Positions 10,796-19,983 of a stretch of 64,000 bases of DNA are shown here, in pieces. A model generated the notes under the pieces. It saw only the letters and a list, made by a program, of their open reading frames with translations. It was not told where the DNA came from and did not search any database. How positions within the stretch are numbered: the stretch's first letter is position 1; every line of letters starts with the position of its first letter. This stretch comes from Kitasatospora arboriphila (GTDB lineage Bacteria; Actinomycetota; Actinomycetes; Mycobacteriales; Mycobacteriaceae): assembly GCF_000717275.1 (NCBI RefSeq), contig NZ_JNYV01000004.1, positions 124,001 through 188,000 on the forward strand. The letters are read 5' to 3'. The position numbers and the translations under genes were made by a program.

Positions 10796-11260
10796 TCAGC
10801 GCGACAGTAATTCGTTCCCCGCGGGGCGTTCGCGGATACCTTTACCGGTCACGAGGCGCTTCGTCGCCGAGAGTGCCCGCCAGACCGTTCGGACCGGCGC
10901 CGGCACGGGTGCTCGCAGTATTGCGTGCTTGCGGACGAAAACCGGTACTTCCCAGGTGGTCTGAGAGCCGGCGGGGAACAGGGCGGCGCTGTTGGGGCCG
11001 AGTCGGACCCGGTTGCCGTCCGCGCCGGTCACGATCACCTCGCCCTCGATGATGTGCACCAGTTCATCGCATCCGAACGTCCACCGGAATGTGCCTGCGG
11101 TGCAACTCCACACCGCCATGGTGGTGAGGCCGTCAGAGGATGTCACCCATTCGCTCGATTGCGCGACGGGCGCACCGTCGATGATCCAATCGGGATCGAT
11201 TGGCGCGTCCGCGAGGACAACTCCCTCGAGATCGACGCTCTGAAAAGTGGTCATGCCCAT
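10796..11260 (-). CDS. Cupin domain protein
   Basis: Predicted 154-aa protein with a single small beta-barrel fold of the ureidoglycine-hydrolase-like cupin type (DUF861/Cupin_3). The clearest motif is AGTFRWTFGCDELVHIIEGEVIVTG (about residues 55-79), with the usual Gly-rich turn and an acid for metal binding, then LGPNSAALFPAGSQTTWEVP. Its substrate is unknown; cupins of this kind beside sugar-transfer genes may act on sugar nucleotides, but nothing here proves it. It starts 9 nt after the sugar transferase stop, so the two form one minus-strand operon. ATG 11260 or ATG 11254 could be the start; a G-rich stretch precedes both. Confidence 0.8.
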   Translation of the reverse strand: MGMTTFQSVDLEGVVLADAPIDPDWIIDGAPVAQSSEWVTSSDGLTTMAVWSCTAGTFRWTFGCDELVHIIEGEVIVTGADGNRVRLGPNSAALFPAGSQTTWEVPVFVRKHAILRAPVPAPVRTVWRALSATKRLVTGKGIRERPAGNELLSR

Positions 11261-11269
11261 TGCCCCCGT

Positions 11270-12673
11270 TCACGATCCGGTTCCACGGATCACCGCCCCG
11301 ACAGTCAGGATGAGTATCCGGATGTCCAGCCACACCGACCAGTTCTCGATGTAGAAGTTGTCGTACATCGCCCTGTCGTCGATACTCGTGTCGCCACGCA
11401 GACCGTGGATGGCGGCCCAGCCGGTCAACCCCGCCTTCATGCGATGGCGGTCGCGGTATGACGGCACCGAGTCCTCGAATTGCTGCACGAAGTGTGGCCG
11501 CTCGGGTCGTGGACCGACCAGGGACATGTCTCCCTTGACGACGTTCCACAGCTGGGGGAGCTCGTCGATCGAGGTCTTGCGGATGATCTTTCCGACTGTG
11601 CCCACCCGCGACGAACGCTGCGCGTTCCAGCTGGTGTCCGAGTCGGCCGGTGGCGCCGGCCGCATCGACCGGAACTTGTACAACGTGAACTGAGCGCCGT
11701 TGCGGCCAATCCGGTGCTGGCGAAAGATGATCGGGGCGCGCCGGTCGGAGGCCTTCACGGCCAGCGCGGTGACAGCGAGCAACGGGCTCAGCACCAACAG
11801 TGCCGATGCGGACACCGCGACATCGAAGACCCGCTTGAGAGGCCAGTACCACGTGCGCGCCATGTTTCGGCGAACGCAGGTCAGCGGAATCGTGTGGATC
11901 CGATCCATATCGGTACTGAGATGTACGAACTCGAACAGTCGCGGGACGATGAAGATCTCGCAATCCAACCCGTCGCATTCACGGAGCGGGGACACCAGCG
12001 AGGAGTCGGGGGCGTTGCGGAACGCGACGATGACCGTCTCGATCTGATGCTGCTCGACAAATGTGCGAATGGGGATGTCCGAGACAACGGGCACGCCGAA
12101 GTTTGTCGGTCCGGCCATGGGGTCACTGCCGATGATCGCGATCGGTTCGACACCGAGTTCGGGGTAGTCGACCACACTCTCCAAGATCTTGGACGCGACG
12201 ATGCCCCCGCCGATGATGACGGTACGACTGCGCGCATCGGCGTTGCGCCGCCGCCGGCTGCGCTGAACCGCGAAGTAGAACAGTCGGACGACGAGGAGTA
12301 CGCCGACCATGGCCACGGCGTGGACGAACATGTCGCCGACATGCGTATCGCGCTCGAACAGGACAGCCGAACTGAAAGCCGCGATGATGCAGGCGGCTAC
12401 GAGCCCGGGCGCCTCGGTCAGCGACGACAGGTTGAAGCGGGGACGGTATCTGCCTGCCAATTCGAGAACCACCACAAAGATGGTGGCGTCGATGAGAGTG
12501 GAAGAGATGGGGCGCACCAACAGCAGATCCGTGACCACGATGGCGATCACGTCGAGCATGACCAGGCTGACGTCGATCCGCTGCCGAGGTTTGAACCGAT
12601 AGCGGCGTCGCGGCAACTCGGCTGTCAATTCACCCCTCTGGATCTGCGGACGCGGCGTCTTCTGCGGCGACAT
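11270..12673 (-). CDS. Polyprenyl-phosphate hexose-1-phosphate transferase (initiating sugar transferase)
   Basis: Predicted 467-aa membrane enzyme of the bacterial sugar transferase family (WbaP/CpsE/WcaJ type), which puts the first sugar-1-phosphate on undecaprenyl or decaprenyl phosphate. It has four N-terminal transmembrane segments (about 35-145), a CoA-binding-like Rossmann region (TVIIGGGIVASKILE about 150-165), a fifth hydrophobic segment (about 288-310) and the catalytic C-terminal domain. The latter has IIFRQHRIGRNGAQFTLYKFRSM, RKTSIDELPQLWNVVKGDMSLVGPRPERP and KAGLTGWAAIHG, all hallmark motifs. It should start assembly of the polysaccharide made by the surrounding genes. Same strand as the cupin and the upstream glycosyltransferase. 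Confidence 0.96.
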   Translation of the reverse strand: MSPQKTPRPQIQRGELTAELPRRRYRFKPRQRIDVSLVMLDVIAIVVTDLLLVRPISSTLIDATIFVVVLELAGRYRPRFNLSSLTEAPGLVAACIIAAFSSAVLFERDTHVGDMFVHAVAMVGVLLVVRLFYFAVQRSRRRRNADARSRTVIIGGGIVASKILESVVDYPELGVEPIAIIGSDPMAGPTNFGVPVVSDIPIRTFVEQHQIETVIVAFRNAPDSSLVSPLRECDGLDCEIFIVPRLFEFVHLSTDMDRIHTIPLTCVRRNMARTWYWPLKRVFDVAVSASALLVLSPLLAVTALAVKASDRRAPIIFRQHRIGRNGAQFTLYKFRSMRPAPPADSDTSWNAQRSSRVGTVGKIIRKTSIDELPQLWNVVKGDMSLVGPRPERPHFVQQFEDSVPSYRDRHRMKAGLTGWAAIHGLRGDTSIDDRAMYDNFYIENWSVWLDIRILILTVGAVIRGTGS

Positions 12674-12773
12674 GGCCTCACTTGGTCTCGTTGCACAGCA
12701 CGTTTGACGATCGATAGCGGCGGACCGCGTCCCTCTTCCAGGATGCTATACGCCGACCAGCACAGTTGCTGAT

Positions 12774-14039
12774 TCAGCTCAGATCGAATGCCGCGTCATA
12801 GCGCCGGAATACGGCCTCCCGCGAATACGTCGCCTCGAAATGAGCTCGGGCGGCCTGGGACACCTCGTTGTTGTATCGGATGGAGGTGAGGCCCACCATC
12901 ACGTCGGCGAACTCCGCGGGCTCGTCGGCGACGAGGACGCCGTGGGCCGCTCCACTCGTAATTCCCTCGGCCCCAAGTTCGGTCGAAACCACCGGCACCC
13001 CCCGCCCGAGCGCCTCGATCACCTTCAGCTTGATACCCGAGCCGAACCTGAGTGGATTGATGGTGGCGGCGGCCCGTCCGAAGAGCTCGCCGAGATCGGG
13101 GACAAAGCCTTCGAGCGAGACGCTTTGCGTGAATCGTTCCGCCGCTTCACGCAATTCCTTGGACGGCTCTCGACCGAGTACCCGCAGCCTCGCTTCGGGG
13201 ACCCGGGCAAGTACCAGAGGCCATACGGCCGTCAGAAAAGAACGCAGCCCGTCGTCGTTGTGTGGGAGCGAGAGCAGCCCGAGGAAGATGAACTCCGGTG
13301 CGCCACCGTAGTCGCGCCGGTGCTCTCCCGGCTCGGCGATCAACGGCGGGATGGACTGCACCTTCATCTCGTCGACACCGGCTCGCCGGATGAGGTGTTC
13401 GGCCTCGCGCTGATTGACCAGGAGGCTGCGCGGAAACAAGCGTGCCGCTCGGTCCTCGCTTTTTTGCACCAGTCTGCGTTCGGCATGCATCAAACCGCGC
13501 TGCGTGTGCCTCTCGTCGGCCAGTGGACGCAACGCGCGCGGTACGTGAGCGGCGAAATTACCGAGCGGACTTATCCGAACGTCCGGATACCGTCTCGCGG
13601 CGTCGAGCATCGCCCGGTACCGCTCGGAGAACAGGTCGTCGAGGTAGCAGACCTGCCGTCGAGTGCGCGCGCTGCCCGCATATTGGGCCAGGCGTACTGT
13701 GTCGAAAATCTCGATATCAGCATCTAGGTTCTGCAGTGTGCGGTCGATTTCGGCTGCGACCGAAGCTGATCGCAGCAGTGCTTCCTGCAGGCTCGAGCGA
13801 CCGGTGGGAACGCGGGTCAGGACATTTCCCAGTGCCGCGGCAGTTGCCGGTTTGGAAAGTGGATGCAGCCGTACCGGGAAGTCGTGGGGTCCGACGCCGT
13901 CGCCGATCAGGACGTAGTGGACATTCTCCGCACCGAGACGATCACGGTAATAGTCGATGATCCCGGCCAGAACCACCTTCTTACCTGCATCGACCGGATA
14001 GGGATCCACCGCGCTGACAAGTGCAACCGATTTCGGCAT
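12774..14039 (-). CDS. Glycosyltransferase, GT4/GT1-like
   Basis: Predicted 421-aa cytosolic glycosyltransferase with two Rossmann-like halves. The C-terminal half carries EFIFLGLLSLPHNDDGLR, RLRVLGREP, SLEGFVPDLGELFGRAAATINPLRFGSGIKLKVIEALGRG and PVVSTELGAEGI, the usual nucleotide-sugar-binding region of GT4-type enzymes. ATG 14039 has a clear Shine-Dalgarno (CGGAGG, 5 nt spacing); the longer frame up to 14372 overlaps the divergent promoter region and is not needed. It is read away from the flippase gene and probably adds a sugar in the same repeat unit. Donor and acceptor are unknown. Confidence 0.88.
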   Translation of the reverse strand: MPKSVALVSAVDPYPVDAGKKVVLAGIIDYYRDRLGAENVHYVLIGDGVGPHDFPVRLHPLSKPATAAALGNVLTRVPTGRSSLQEALLRSASVAAEIDRTLQNLDADIEIFDTVRLAQYAGSARTRRQVCYLDDLFSERYRAMLDAARRYPDVRISPLGNFAAHVPRALRPLADERHTQRGLMHAERRLVQKSEDRAARLFPRSLLVNQREAEHLIRRAGVDEMKVQSIPPLIAEPGEHRRDYGGAPEFIFLGLLSLPHNDDGLRSFLTAVWPLVLARVPEARLRVLGREPSKELREAAERFTQSVSLEGFVPDLGELFGRAAATINPLRFGSGIKLKVIEALGRGVPVVSTELGAEGITSGAAHGVLVADEPAEFADVMVGLTSIRYNNEVSQAARAHFEATYSREAVFRRYDAAFDLS

Positions 14040-14370
14040 ATGACCTCCGTCGCAAGGGAACGACCGAATACTCCGACCATCGGGCGGCGTTGGGCGAGTC
14101 GCCGATGACAGTGTCCGAGCCTGGCCTGTATGTGAGCGTAGCGGTCTGGTGCGGACAACGGGACACGGTGTGGACGTTGCCCGCCGGGTGAAAATCCCGC
14201 TCAGCGGCCGGTTTTGAGGTGGATGGAATTGCCTGAGTCGTGCACGGTGCTCCCGCCGATTCCCGCCGGCAGCGACTACCATCGAGGCAGCCCGGCATTC
14301 CGGGACAGGCAGGTGCGACTCCCGCGATTGTAGGAATCGGTGGTGGGGAGAGGATTGAGACAGCCGCATC
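14040..14370. other. Divergent intergenic region of the polysaccharide locus
   Basis: A 331-nt stretch between the start of a minus-strand glycosyltransferase and the plus-strand flippase. It should contain the promoters for both directions. I found no gene, no strong -35/-10 pair and no long inverted repeat. Confidence 0.4.
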
Positions 14371-16137
14371 ATGCATGGCTCACCTCGCCCGGTTGATCAA
14401 CTCGATCACGAGAACGCCAACGCGATAACCCTGCCTGTCTTCCCGCCCCTCCCGACGGCGATGTGGGATGCCCAGACCGACGTCCTCGAGCGTGTGGACA
14501 CGTCCGTGCCGGCGACCGGTCGTCAAGCTGCCTGGAATTACCTCGTTTTCGCGCTGAGCAAGAGTTCCACGCTCGTGATGACAATCGTGCTCGCGCGTCT
14601 GCTCGATCCCGCCGAGTTCGGCCTCTTCGCCTTTGCTCTCCTCGTGGTGAATCTGTTCGACTTCGTCAAAGATCTCGGGGTCGGCGCTTCGCTGGTGCAG
14701 AGCCGTCGCAGGTGGGACCAGATCGCGCCGACCGGCCTGACACTGTCGGTTGTCTTCGGAGTGCTGATCGGCGCCGTCCTGGCCGGTACCGCGGGGCTGA
14801 CCTCCGATCTGGTCGGCCATCCGGACCTCAAACCCCTCATCCAGGTGCTGGCAATCGGTCTCACGATCTCGGCGTTGAGTGTGGTGCCGACCGCATATCT
14901 GCGCCGCAACATAGATTTTCGCGGTCGCATCTTCCCCGAGTTCATCGGAGCGCTGCTCAAGACGATCTTGACCATCGGGCTCGCGGTTGCGGGTTACGGC
15001 GTGTGGAGCCTCATCTGGGGACAGCTGGCCGGCGTCACGGTGACCATGTTGCTGTACTGGAAGGTGGCCGGATCGACCCTCCGATTCGGTTTCGATGGAC
15101 CCGAGGCCAAGTCGCTGTTGAAGTTCGGGCTACCGGTCACCGCGGTCACCCTCCTCGCCTTCGGCATCTACAACGTCGACTACCTCGCCATCGGCAGCCG
15201 TCAGGGTGACGCCGAACTGGGCCTCTACACGCTGGCGTACCGGATACCCGAGCTGCTCGTGCTCAGTCTCTGTGGCGTCATCAGCGATGTCCTGTTCAGT
15301 TCGTTGTCGCGGCTGCAACACGACCTGAAGTCGCTGGGCAGCCACTATGTCCAGACCCTCGGTGTGGTGGTGGCTTTGACGGCGCCGATCGGAATCGGCC
15401 TCGCGGTCAGTTCGGACGCCCTCATCGCGACCATGTACGGCTCGCAGTACGAGGCCGCAGATCCGATGTTGTCGGTGCTGGCGATCTACGCGGTGGTGTA
15501 CTCGGCGTCGTTCCATTCGGGTGATGTCTACAAGGCGATCGGCCGTCCGGGCATCCTCACCTCGATCAATGCCGGCAAGTTCGCGGCGCTGATCGTCCCG
15601 ATCTGGTGGGCTGCCGGCCACAGCGCGGTACTCGTCGCGGTGGCGTTGCTCAGTGTCGAGTTGGGCCACTTCGTCGTTCGGATGATCGTGGTCCGCCGGG
15701 TTCTGTCCCTGTCCTGGAACCAGCTCGTGCCATCGATCATTCGGCCGGTGGCCGCCGCTGTGGTGATGGGTGTGGCTCTTGTCGGTCTGCACCGGATGAT
15801 CCGGACACTGCCGGCACCGCTGGTGTTGGTGCTGCTGGCCTTGGCTGGTCTGCTGATCTATGTGGTGGCGTTGCGTTTCACTGCGCCGCTGCTCTTCGCG
15901 TCCGGGTACGGCATCGTGATGAAGACGATGGGCAAGAACCCCACCATGACAACGCCGGGCCGACACCGTGCCCCGGCGGGTACACGACCGCGGCGTAGCG
16001 AAAGCAACGTGGCCCCGGGGCGGCATCGCCGTACCGGACCCGCCACAGCGCGTGCCCTGGTCGTGTCTAATGCAGATGAGCCGCACCGTGGTGTGTCCGG
16101 CTCTCGAGGTCGGCACCGTGTCGTGTCGAGGAATTAA
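14371..16137 (+). CDS. Wzx-type polysaccharide flippase (MOP/PST family)
   Basis: Predicted 588-aa polytopic membrane protein that should move lipid-linked repeat units across the membrane. About 12-14 hydrophobic segments run from about residue 50 to 515. N-terminal features (SSTLVMTIVLARLLDPAEFGLFAFALLVVNLFDFVKDLGVGASLVQ) are typical of the polysaccharide transporter/MVF-like family. The last 60-70 residues form a basic, disordered tail (RHRAPAGTRPRR and so on) not needed for the fold. The start is uncertain: ATG 14371 has no good ribosome site, and ATG 14461 (MWDAQTD) is an alternative. The next gene begins 2 nt after the stop. Confidence 0.92.
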   Translation: MHGSPRPVDQLDHENANAITLPVFPPLPTAMWDAQTDVLERVDTSVPATGRQAAWNYLVFALSKSSTLVMTIVLARLLDPAEFGLFAFALLVVNLFDFVKDLGVGASLVQSRRRWDQIAPTGLTLSVVFGVLIGAVLAGTAGLTSDLVGHPDLKPLIQVLAIGLTISALSVVPTAYLRRNIDFRGRIFPEFIGALLKTILTIGLAVAGYGVWSLIWGQLAGVTVTMLLYWKVAGSTLRFGFDGPEAKSLLKFGLPVTAVTLLAFGIYNVDYLAIGSRQGDAELGLYTLAYRIPELLVLSLCGVISDVLFSSLSRLQHDLKSLGSHYVQTLGVVVALTAPIGIGLAVSSDALIATMYGSQYEAADPMLSVLAIYAVVYSASFHSGDVYKAIGRPGILTSINAGKFAALIVPIWWAAGHSAVLVAVALLSVELGHFVVRMIVVRRVLSLSWNQLVPSIIRPVAAAVVMGVALVGLHRMIRTLPAPLVLVLLALAGLLIYVVALRFTAPLLFASGYGIVMKTMGKNPTMTTPGRHRAPAGTRPRRSESNVAPGRHRRTGPATARALVVSNADEPHRGVSGSRGRHRVVSRN

Positions 16138-16139
16138 GG

Positions 16140-16793
16140 ATGAAGATGATTGCATTCCTGCGAGCGCCCGGCCGTGGAATCGCGGCCCTGTGCGCCGTGG
16201 TCGGATTGGTACTCGGACTCGCTGCAGCGCTGGTGTATTCGGCAGCCGCGACACCCTCGTACGAAGCAAAGGCGACCGTTGTGATGATGCCGGCGCCGGG
16301 AGTCCCGCCCGCCGAGTCGTCGTACTACTGGGAAATCCTCAGCCGTGGGCAGGTCACCCGTACTGCCGCGATCGTGTTGGCAGATCGCCGATGGCTCGAA
16401 GAGGCCGCGCAGTCCGCCGGTGTGCCGGCGTCCGAACTGACCCTCACCGCGGGTGCGGTCGCCGACACCACCTTGATCGAGGCCACCATGACCGCGAAAT
16501 CCGGTGAGGCCGCCGAGAAGGGGCTGGAGAAGGTTCTCCAGGTGGCCTCCGCGGATGCGGCAAGCATTTCCGGTCCCTTTGTCCTGAAAGAGATCTCTGC
16601 ACCCGGCGGTACTGCGACGTCGACCGGTATCTCGAAGGCGCAACTGATCCCGGCGGCATCGATCGCCGGACTCGTGCTGGGCCTCGGGGTAGGACTGCTG
16701 ATCGCGCGGACCAGACGCGACCCGCGTGCTCGGCATGGTTCCGGGGGCAACGAGTACGCGGCCTATCGACCCACGCCGGGACAGGCTGGATGA
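16140..16793 (+). CDS. Wzz-like chain-length-determinant protein
   Basis: Predicted 217-aa membrane protein with a transmembrane segment near each end (about 14-36 and 168-190) and an extracytoplasmic part between them. This topology and the PSYEAKATVVMMPAPGVPP stretch after the first segment resemble Wzz/polysaccharide co-polymerase proteins, which set chain length with Wzy. It is short for the family and lacks the cytosolic tyrosine-kinase domain seen in many Gram-positive systems. ATG 16140 or ATG 16146 could be used; AAGG is better spaced for 16146. Its stop overlaps the start of the Wzy-like gene (ATGA), which supports the role. Confidence 0.72.
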   Translation: MKMIAFLRAPGRGIAALCAVVGLVLGLAAALVYSAAATPSYEAKATVVMMPAPGVPPAESSYYWEILSRGQVTRTAAIVLADRRWLEEAAQSAGVPASELTLTAGAVADTTLIEATMTAKSGEAAEKGLEKVLQVASADAASISGPFVLKEISAPGGTATSTGISKAQLIPAASIAGLVLGLGVGLLIARTRRDPRARHGSGGNEYAAYRPTPGQAG

Positions 16794-18793
16794 CCACACT
16801 CCGGCCGGTGATGGACAAGAACGATCCCATCATCTTCCTGATCGGAACCGGCCTGGCCATCGCGGGATCCATCGCGCTGCTCGGACCTCGACCACTACTG
16901 GTTGCCGCGGCGCCGTTCGCGGTTGCCGTCGCCGTGTATGCGATGCGACGGCCGCTCGTGACACTGCTCATCCTCGTCGTGTCCGAGATCCTCAACCTCG
17001 CGGGCATCGTGGCACTGCATGCTCAGTTGCCGGTGTTTCCTGCGTCGCTTGCACTCGGGGCGCTGACCATCGGTATCGCGTTGCGTTCGCCCGAGGGCCG
17101 AGCGAAGATCAACCGCTGGACTGCCTATTTCGCCGGCCTGGTGTGTATCTACCTTGGGACGCAGGCCATTGCGATCCTGGGCAGCGTCGACAACCAGGAA
17201 TCGATGTGGACCTTCCGGCGCATCCTCCTCGACTGCGTGTTCCTGTTGATCGTCTTGATGCTGGCGCAGTTGAGTGAACGGCCCTGGGTGATGGTCGCGG
17301 CCATCGTTCTTCCGCTCGCGGTTTTGTCGCTGCTCGCCTTGGTCAACGAGGTGGTGTTCAACGGAACCATGTCTTTCGGCGGCTTCTCCACCGTCACCGA
17401 GGCCTCCGGCGAACTCACCACCACGTTGCGGTACGGCGGGCCACTGCCCGACTCGAACTTCTGGGGCCGAAACCTCGTGATGGGCATGCCCCTTGCGTGC
17501 GCTTTGCTGACCCGGTCGATCCGCCGCAACGATCGAATCGCGACGGCACTGTGGGGTGGTTCGGCAGTCGCCCTCCTGATCGGTGTGTATCTGACGCAGT
17601 CGCGAGGCACCTTCCTCGCCGCGGCCGTCGGCGTGCTGGTCTGGATCGTGGCAAGCGGTCCGGCCGTCCGGCGCTGGAGCCTGGTCGCCGTACCGTTCCT
17701 CGCGCTCATGCTGGTGATCCCTGGTGTGGGGAATAGATTGTCGGCGTTGGTCAACGACGTGTTCGCCGCCGACGTCGATTACGGGATCGACCCGTCGATC
17801 CTGGGACGCAAAGCTGCGCAGGAGATCGCGTGGGCGATGTTCCACGATCGCCCGATGTACGGCTTCGGACCCGGCACCTACTACACCCGGGTGCCCGAAT
17901 ACGCGGGGACAGTGGAAACAGCGGTGGTGCATCCCACCGACGCCCCGCACAACCTGTACGCACAGCTCGCCGCCGAGACCGGAATCGTCGGCCTGCTCGG
18001 CTGGCTGATCATGGTCGGTGGAGTGCTCGCCGTGGTGATACTGCGGATGGGTTCGGTCACCTCCGGCAACCGCCGCACACTGCTCGCCGCTGCGCTGGCG
18101 GCAGTGATCGCCTGGTCTGCCGCGAGCATCTTCCTCCACCTGGCCTACTTCCGGTCCTTCGCTCTTGTCATCGCGTTGGCGGCGTTCTTGGCGTCGACGG
18201 GAGGTCCGGTGAAGGCGCAGGCTCTTGCCCGCGGTCGACGAACTGCGGTGGTCGTCTGCGGTTCACTGGGCGTCGGAGTCGTGGTCGCCGGAACGGTGTT
18301 GTGGTCGACGGCTTCTCACGACACGACGGCCAATCAGCAGCTGATGCTGTTACCGCGAGGCGATTCGGGTGATACTTACTTCGGATACGCGCTCGACATA
18401 CGTTCTCGCACCCCAGTTCTCCCGACCTACTCGGCGATCATGAGGTCTGCCGACTCGCCGGCCACCGTGGCCGCTGACCCAGTTCGAGGAGTGATCACCA
18501 TCAGCCTCACCGACGCGGACGCCGCGACAGCCGAGACCCGGCTGACGTCCGCTGTGGAAGAGGCACGCGAGCGGGTTCGTGCTGTGGGTGCCGACGACGA
18601 ATACTCCGTTGTCAACGTCGGGAATCCGTACGAGACGTCTCACACGGAACATTCGGTGACCTCGGTGCTGCTGGCGTTGGTCCTGGGCACAGGTGCGGCC
18701 GGCGCAACAGCGGCGGTGCTCCGCCGAGTTCGTCGGCGGCCTGCCGAACAAGTGCGGCCGGGCGAGCAGGATCTGGTCGGGACGCAGCGATGA
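16790..18793 (+). CDS. O-antigen polymerase/ligase family protein (Wzy/WaaL-like) with C-terminal extension
   Basis: Predicted 667-aa polytopic membrane protein with about 12 hydrophobic segments. The Wzy_C hallmark is visible: QSRGTFLAAAVGVLVW (about 265-280), then a long outer loop with MFHDRPMYGFGPGTYY and HPTDAPHNLYAQLAAETGIVGLLG (about 345-405). It should polymerise or transfer lipid-linked repeats outside the membrane. After the last Wzy segments a further part (about 500-650) has its own transmembrane helix at 490-510, an outer region with TPVLPTYSAIMRSADSP and VITISLTDADAATAETRL, and a final helix at about 620-640. This looks Wzz-like. Starts with ATGA overlap. Confidence 0.9.
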   Translation: MTTLRPVMDKNDPIIFLIGTGLAIAGSIALLGPRPLLVAAAPFAVAVAVYAMRRPLVTLLILVVSEILNLAGIVALHAQLPVFPASLALGALTIGIALRSPEGRAKINRWTAYFAGLVCIYLGTQAIAILGSVDNQESMWTFRRILLDCVFLLIVLMLAQLSERPWVMVAAIVLPLAVLSLLALVNEVVFNGTMSFGGFSTVTEASGELTTTLRYGGPLPDSNFWGRNLVMGMPLACALLTRSIRRNDRIATALWGGSAVALLIGVYLTQSRGTFLAAAVGVLVWIVASGPAVRRWSLVAVPFLALMLVIPGVGNRLSALVNDVFAADVDYGIDPSILGRKAAQEIAWAMFHDRPMYGFGPGTYYTRVPEYAGTVETAVVHPTDAPHNLYAQLAAETGIVGLLGWLIMVGGVLAVVILRMGSVTSGNRRTLLAAALAAVIAWSAASIFLHLAYFRSFALVIALAAFLASTGGPVKAQALARGRRTAVVVCGSLGVGVVVAGTVLWSTASHDTTANQQLMLLPRGDSGDTYFGYALDIRSRTPVLPTYSAIMRSADSPATVAADPVRGVITISLTDADAATAETRLTSAVEEARERVRAVGADDEYSVVNVGNPYETSHTEHSVTSVLLALVLGTGAAGATAAVLRRVRRRPAEQVRPGEQDLVGTQR

Positions 18794-19983
18794 CAACGCG
18801 CCCGATTGTGCTGGTGGAGTTCTCCCCATCAGGTGGATTGTTCCAATTCGCAGTGCAATTGGGTGATGCGATGTCGGAGGCGGGACGGCCGGTTGTGCTC
18901 ATCACCGGGCCCAGGCCCGAGCTGGCACCGTCACGAGGCTTGACCATCCGCCCGCTGCTGCCGACTTGGCATCCGGCAGACGACACCGTCCGACCCGCGT
19001 TGTTCTCGGCCGCCCGCCGTGTGCTGCGTGCCGGGCAGCTTGTGCTGGCGTGGTTGGTATTGGCAGTCGCACTCGTCCGTATCCGACCCGGCGCCGTGTT
19101 GTGGTCGCACTGGCGCTTCTCCTTCGAGCCGATGTTCGTGGTGATGATCACCAAGATCGTGAGAAATGCCGTCTTCGGGATCGTGGCGCATGAGCCGTTG
19201 CCGAGGTCGGACGCGAAGGACACGAGCACGCCGAAGTCGGGAATCCTGGTCGACAACGCCTTTTCGGCCGCGTGGCGGCAGATGGACGTCGCGTTTGTAC
19301 TGGGGCCGCGCACCCGGGACCTGGTGCTCGAACACTTCGATCCCGCCGGCCCGGTGATCGTCATCCCGCACGGCGATGAACGTGCCCTACGGACATCGCG
19401 TGTCCTCGCGCCTGTTTCGGAGTCCGGTCAGGTGGCGCTCTTCTTCGGTACGTGGACCGCTTACAAAGGCATCGACGTTCTCCTCGACGCTTTTGCCATC
19501 GTCCGAGCCGATCTACCCGACGCCCGGTTGGTTCTCGCCGGGGCGGTCGGCGCCGACATCGACCTCGACAGCCTGCTGCGGCGGGCCGAAGAGATCGGGA
19601 ACATCAGTACACGCGCCGGATACATTGCGGTAGAAGAGGTTCCGGCCATCGTCGAGTCGGCCCGCGTTGTCATCACACCGTACATCCGGGCGAGCCAGAG
19701 CGGCGTCGCCCACCTCGCCTACACCTTCGGGCGGCCGGTGATCGCGACCACCGTCGGAGACCTGCCCGAAGTGGTCCGCGACGGGGTGACCGGGTTGCTG
19801 GTGCCACCCGGTGACGCGGTGGCCCTCGCCGGGGCCATGGTCGAGTTGCTGACCGATCCGGTCCGCTCACGTGAACTCGGCGATGCCGGCCTGCAGCGGT
19901 TGTCGCAAGCATGGGATGTGGCCGCCGGCACCGTCATCGAATCGCTGGACGAAGCAATGGTCCGAACAGGGAGAGGTAAATGA
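18790..19983 (+). CDS. Glycosyltransferase family 4 protein
   Basis: Predicted 397-aa glycosyltransferase of GT4 type. The N-terminal half has SPSGGLFQFAVQLGDAMSEAG and an AHEPLPRSD loop; the C-terminal half has VALFFGTWTAYKGIDVLLDAFA, RLVLAGAVG and the donor-binding region IRASQSGVAHLAYTFGRPVIATTVGDLPEVVRDGVTG (about 298-335), in which Ser-Gln-Ser replaces the more common E-x7-E start. It overlaps the genes on each side by 4 nt, so it belongs to the same transcript as the Wzy-like gene. Sugar specificity cannot be read. Confidence 0.9.
   Translation: MTTRPIVLVEFSPSGGLFQFAVQLGDAMSEAGRPVVLITGPRPELAPSRGLTIRPLLPTWHPADDTVRPALFSAARRVLRAGQLVLAWLVLAVALVRIRPGAVLWSHWRFSFEPMFVVMITKIVRNAVFGIVAHEPLPRSDAKDTSTPKSGILVDNAFSAAWRQMDVAFVLGPRTRDLVLEHFDPAGPVIVIPHGDERALRTSRVLAPVSESGQVALFFGTWTAYKGIDVLLDAFAIVRADLPDARLVLAGAVGADIDLDSLLRRAEEIGNISTRAGYIAVEEVPAIVESARVVITPYIRASQSGVAHLAYTFGRPVIATTVGDLPEVVRDGVTGLLVPPGDAVALAGAMVELLTDPVRSRELGDAGLQRLSQAWDVAAGTVIESLDEAMVRTGRGK

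Noticed and set aside
11480..12772. 430-aa open frame antisense to the sugar transferase
   Set aside because: Composition is Asp/Gln/His/Arg-rich noise typical of the opposite strand; the minus-strand frame has all transferase motifs.
15130..16269. 379-aa minus-strand frame across the flippase gene
   Set aside because: His/Gln/Arg-rich shadow of a hydrophobic membrane protein, with no recognisable domain.
16895..18139. 414-aa minus-strand frame across the Wzy-like gene
   Set aside because: Same kind of shadow; the plus strand encodes clear membrane helices.
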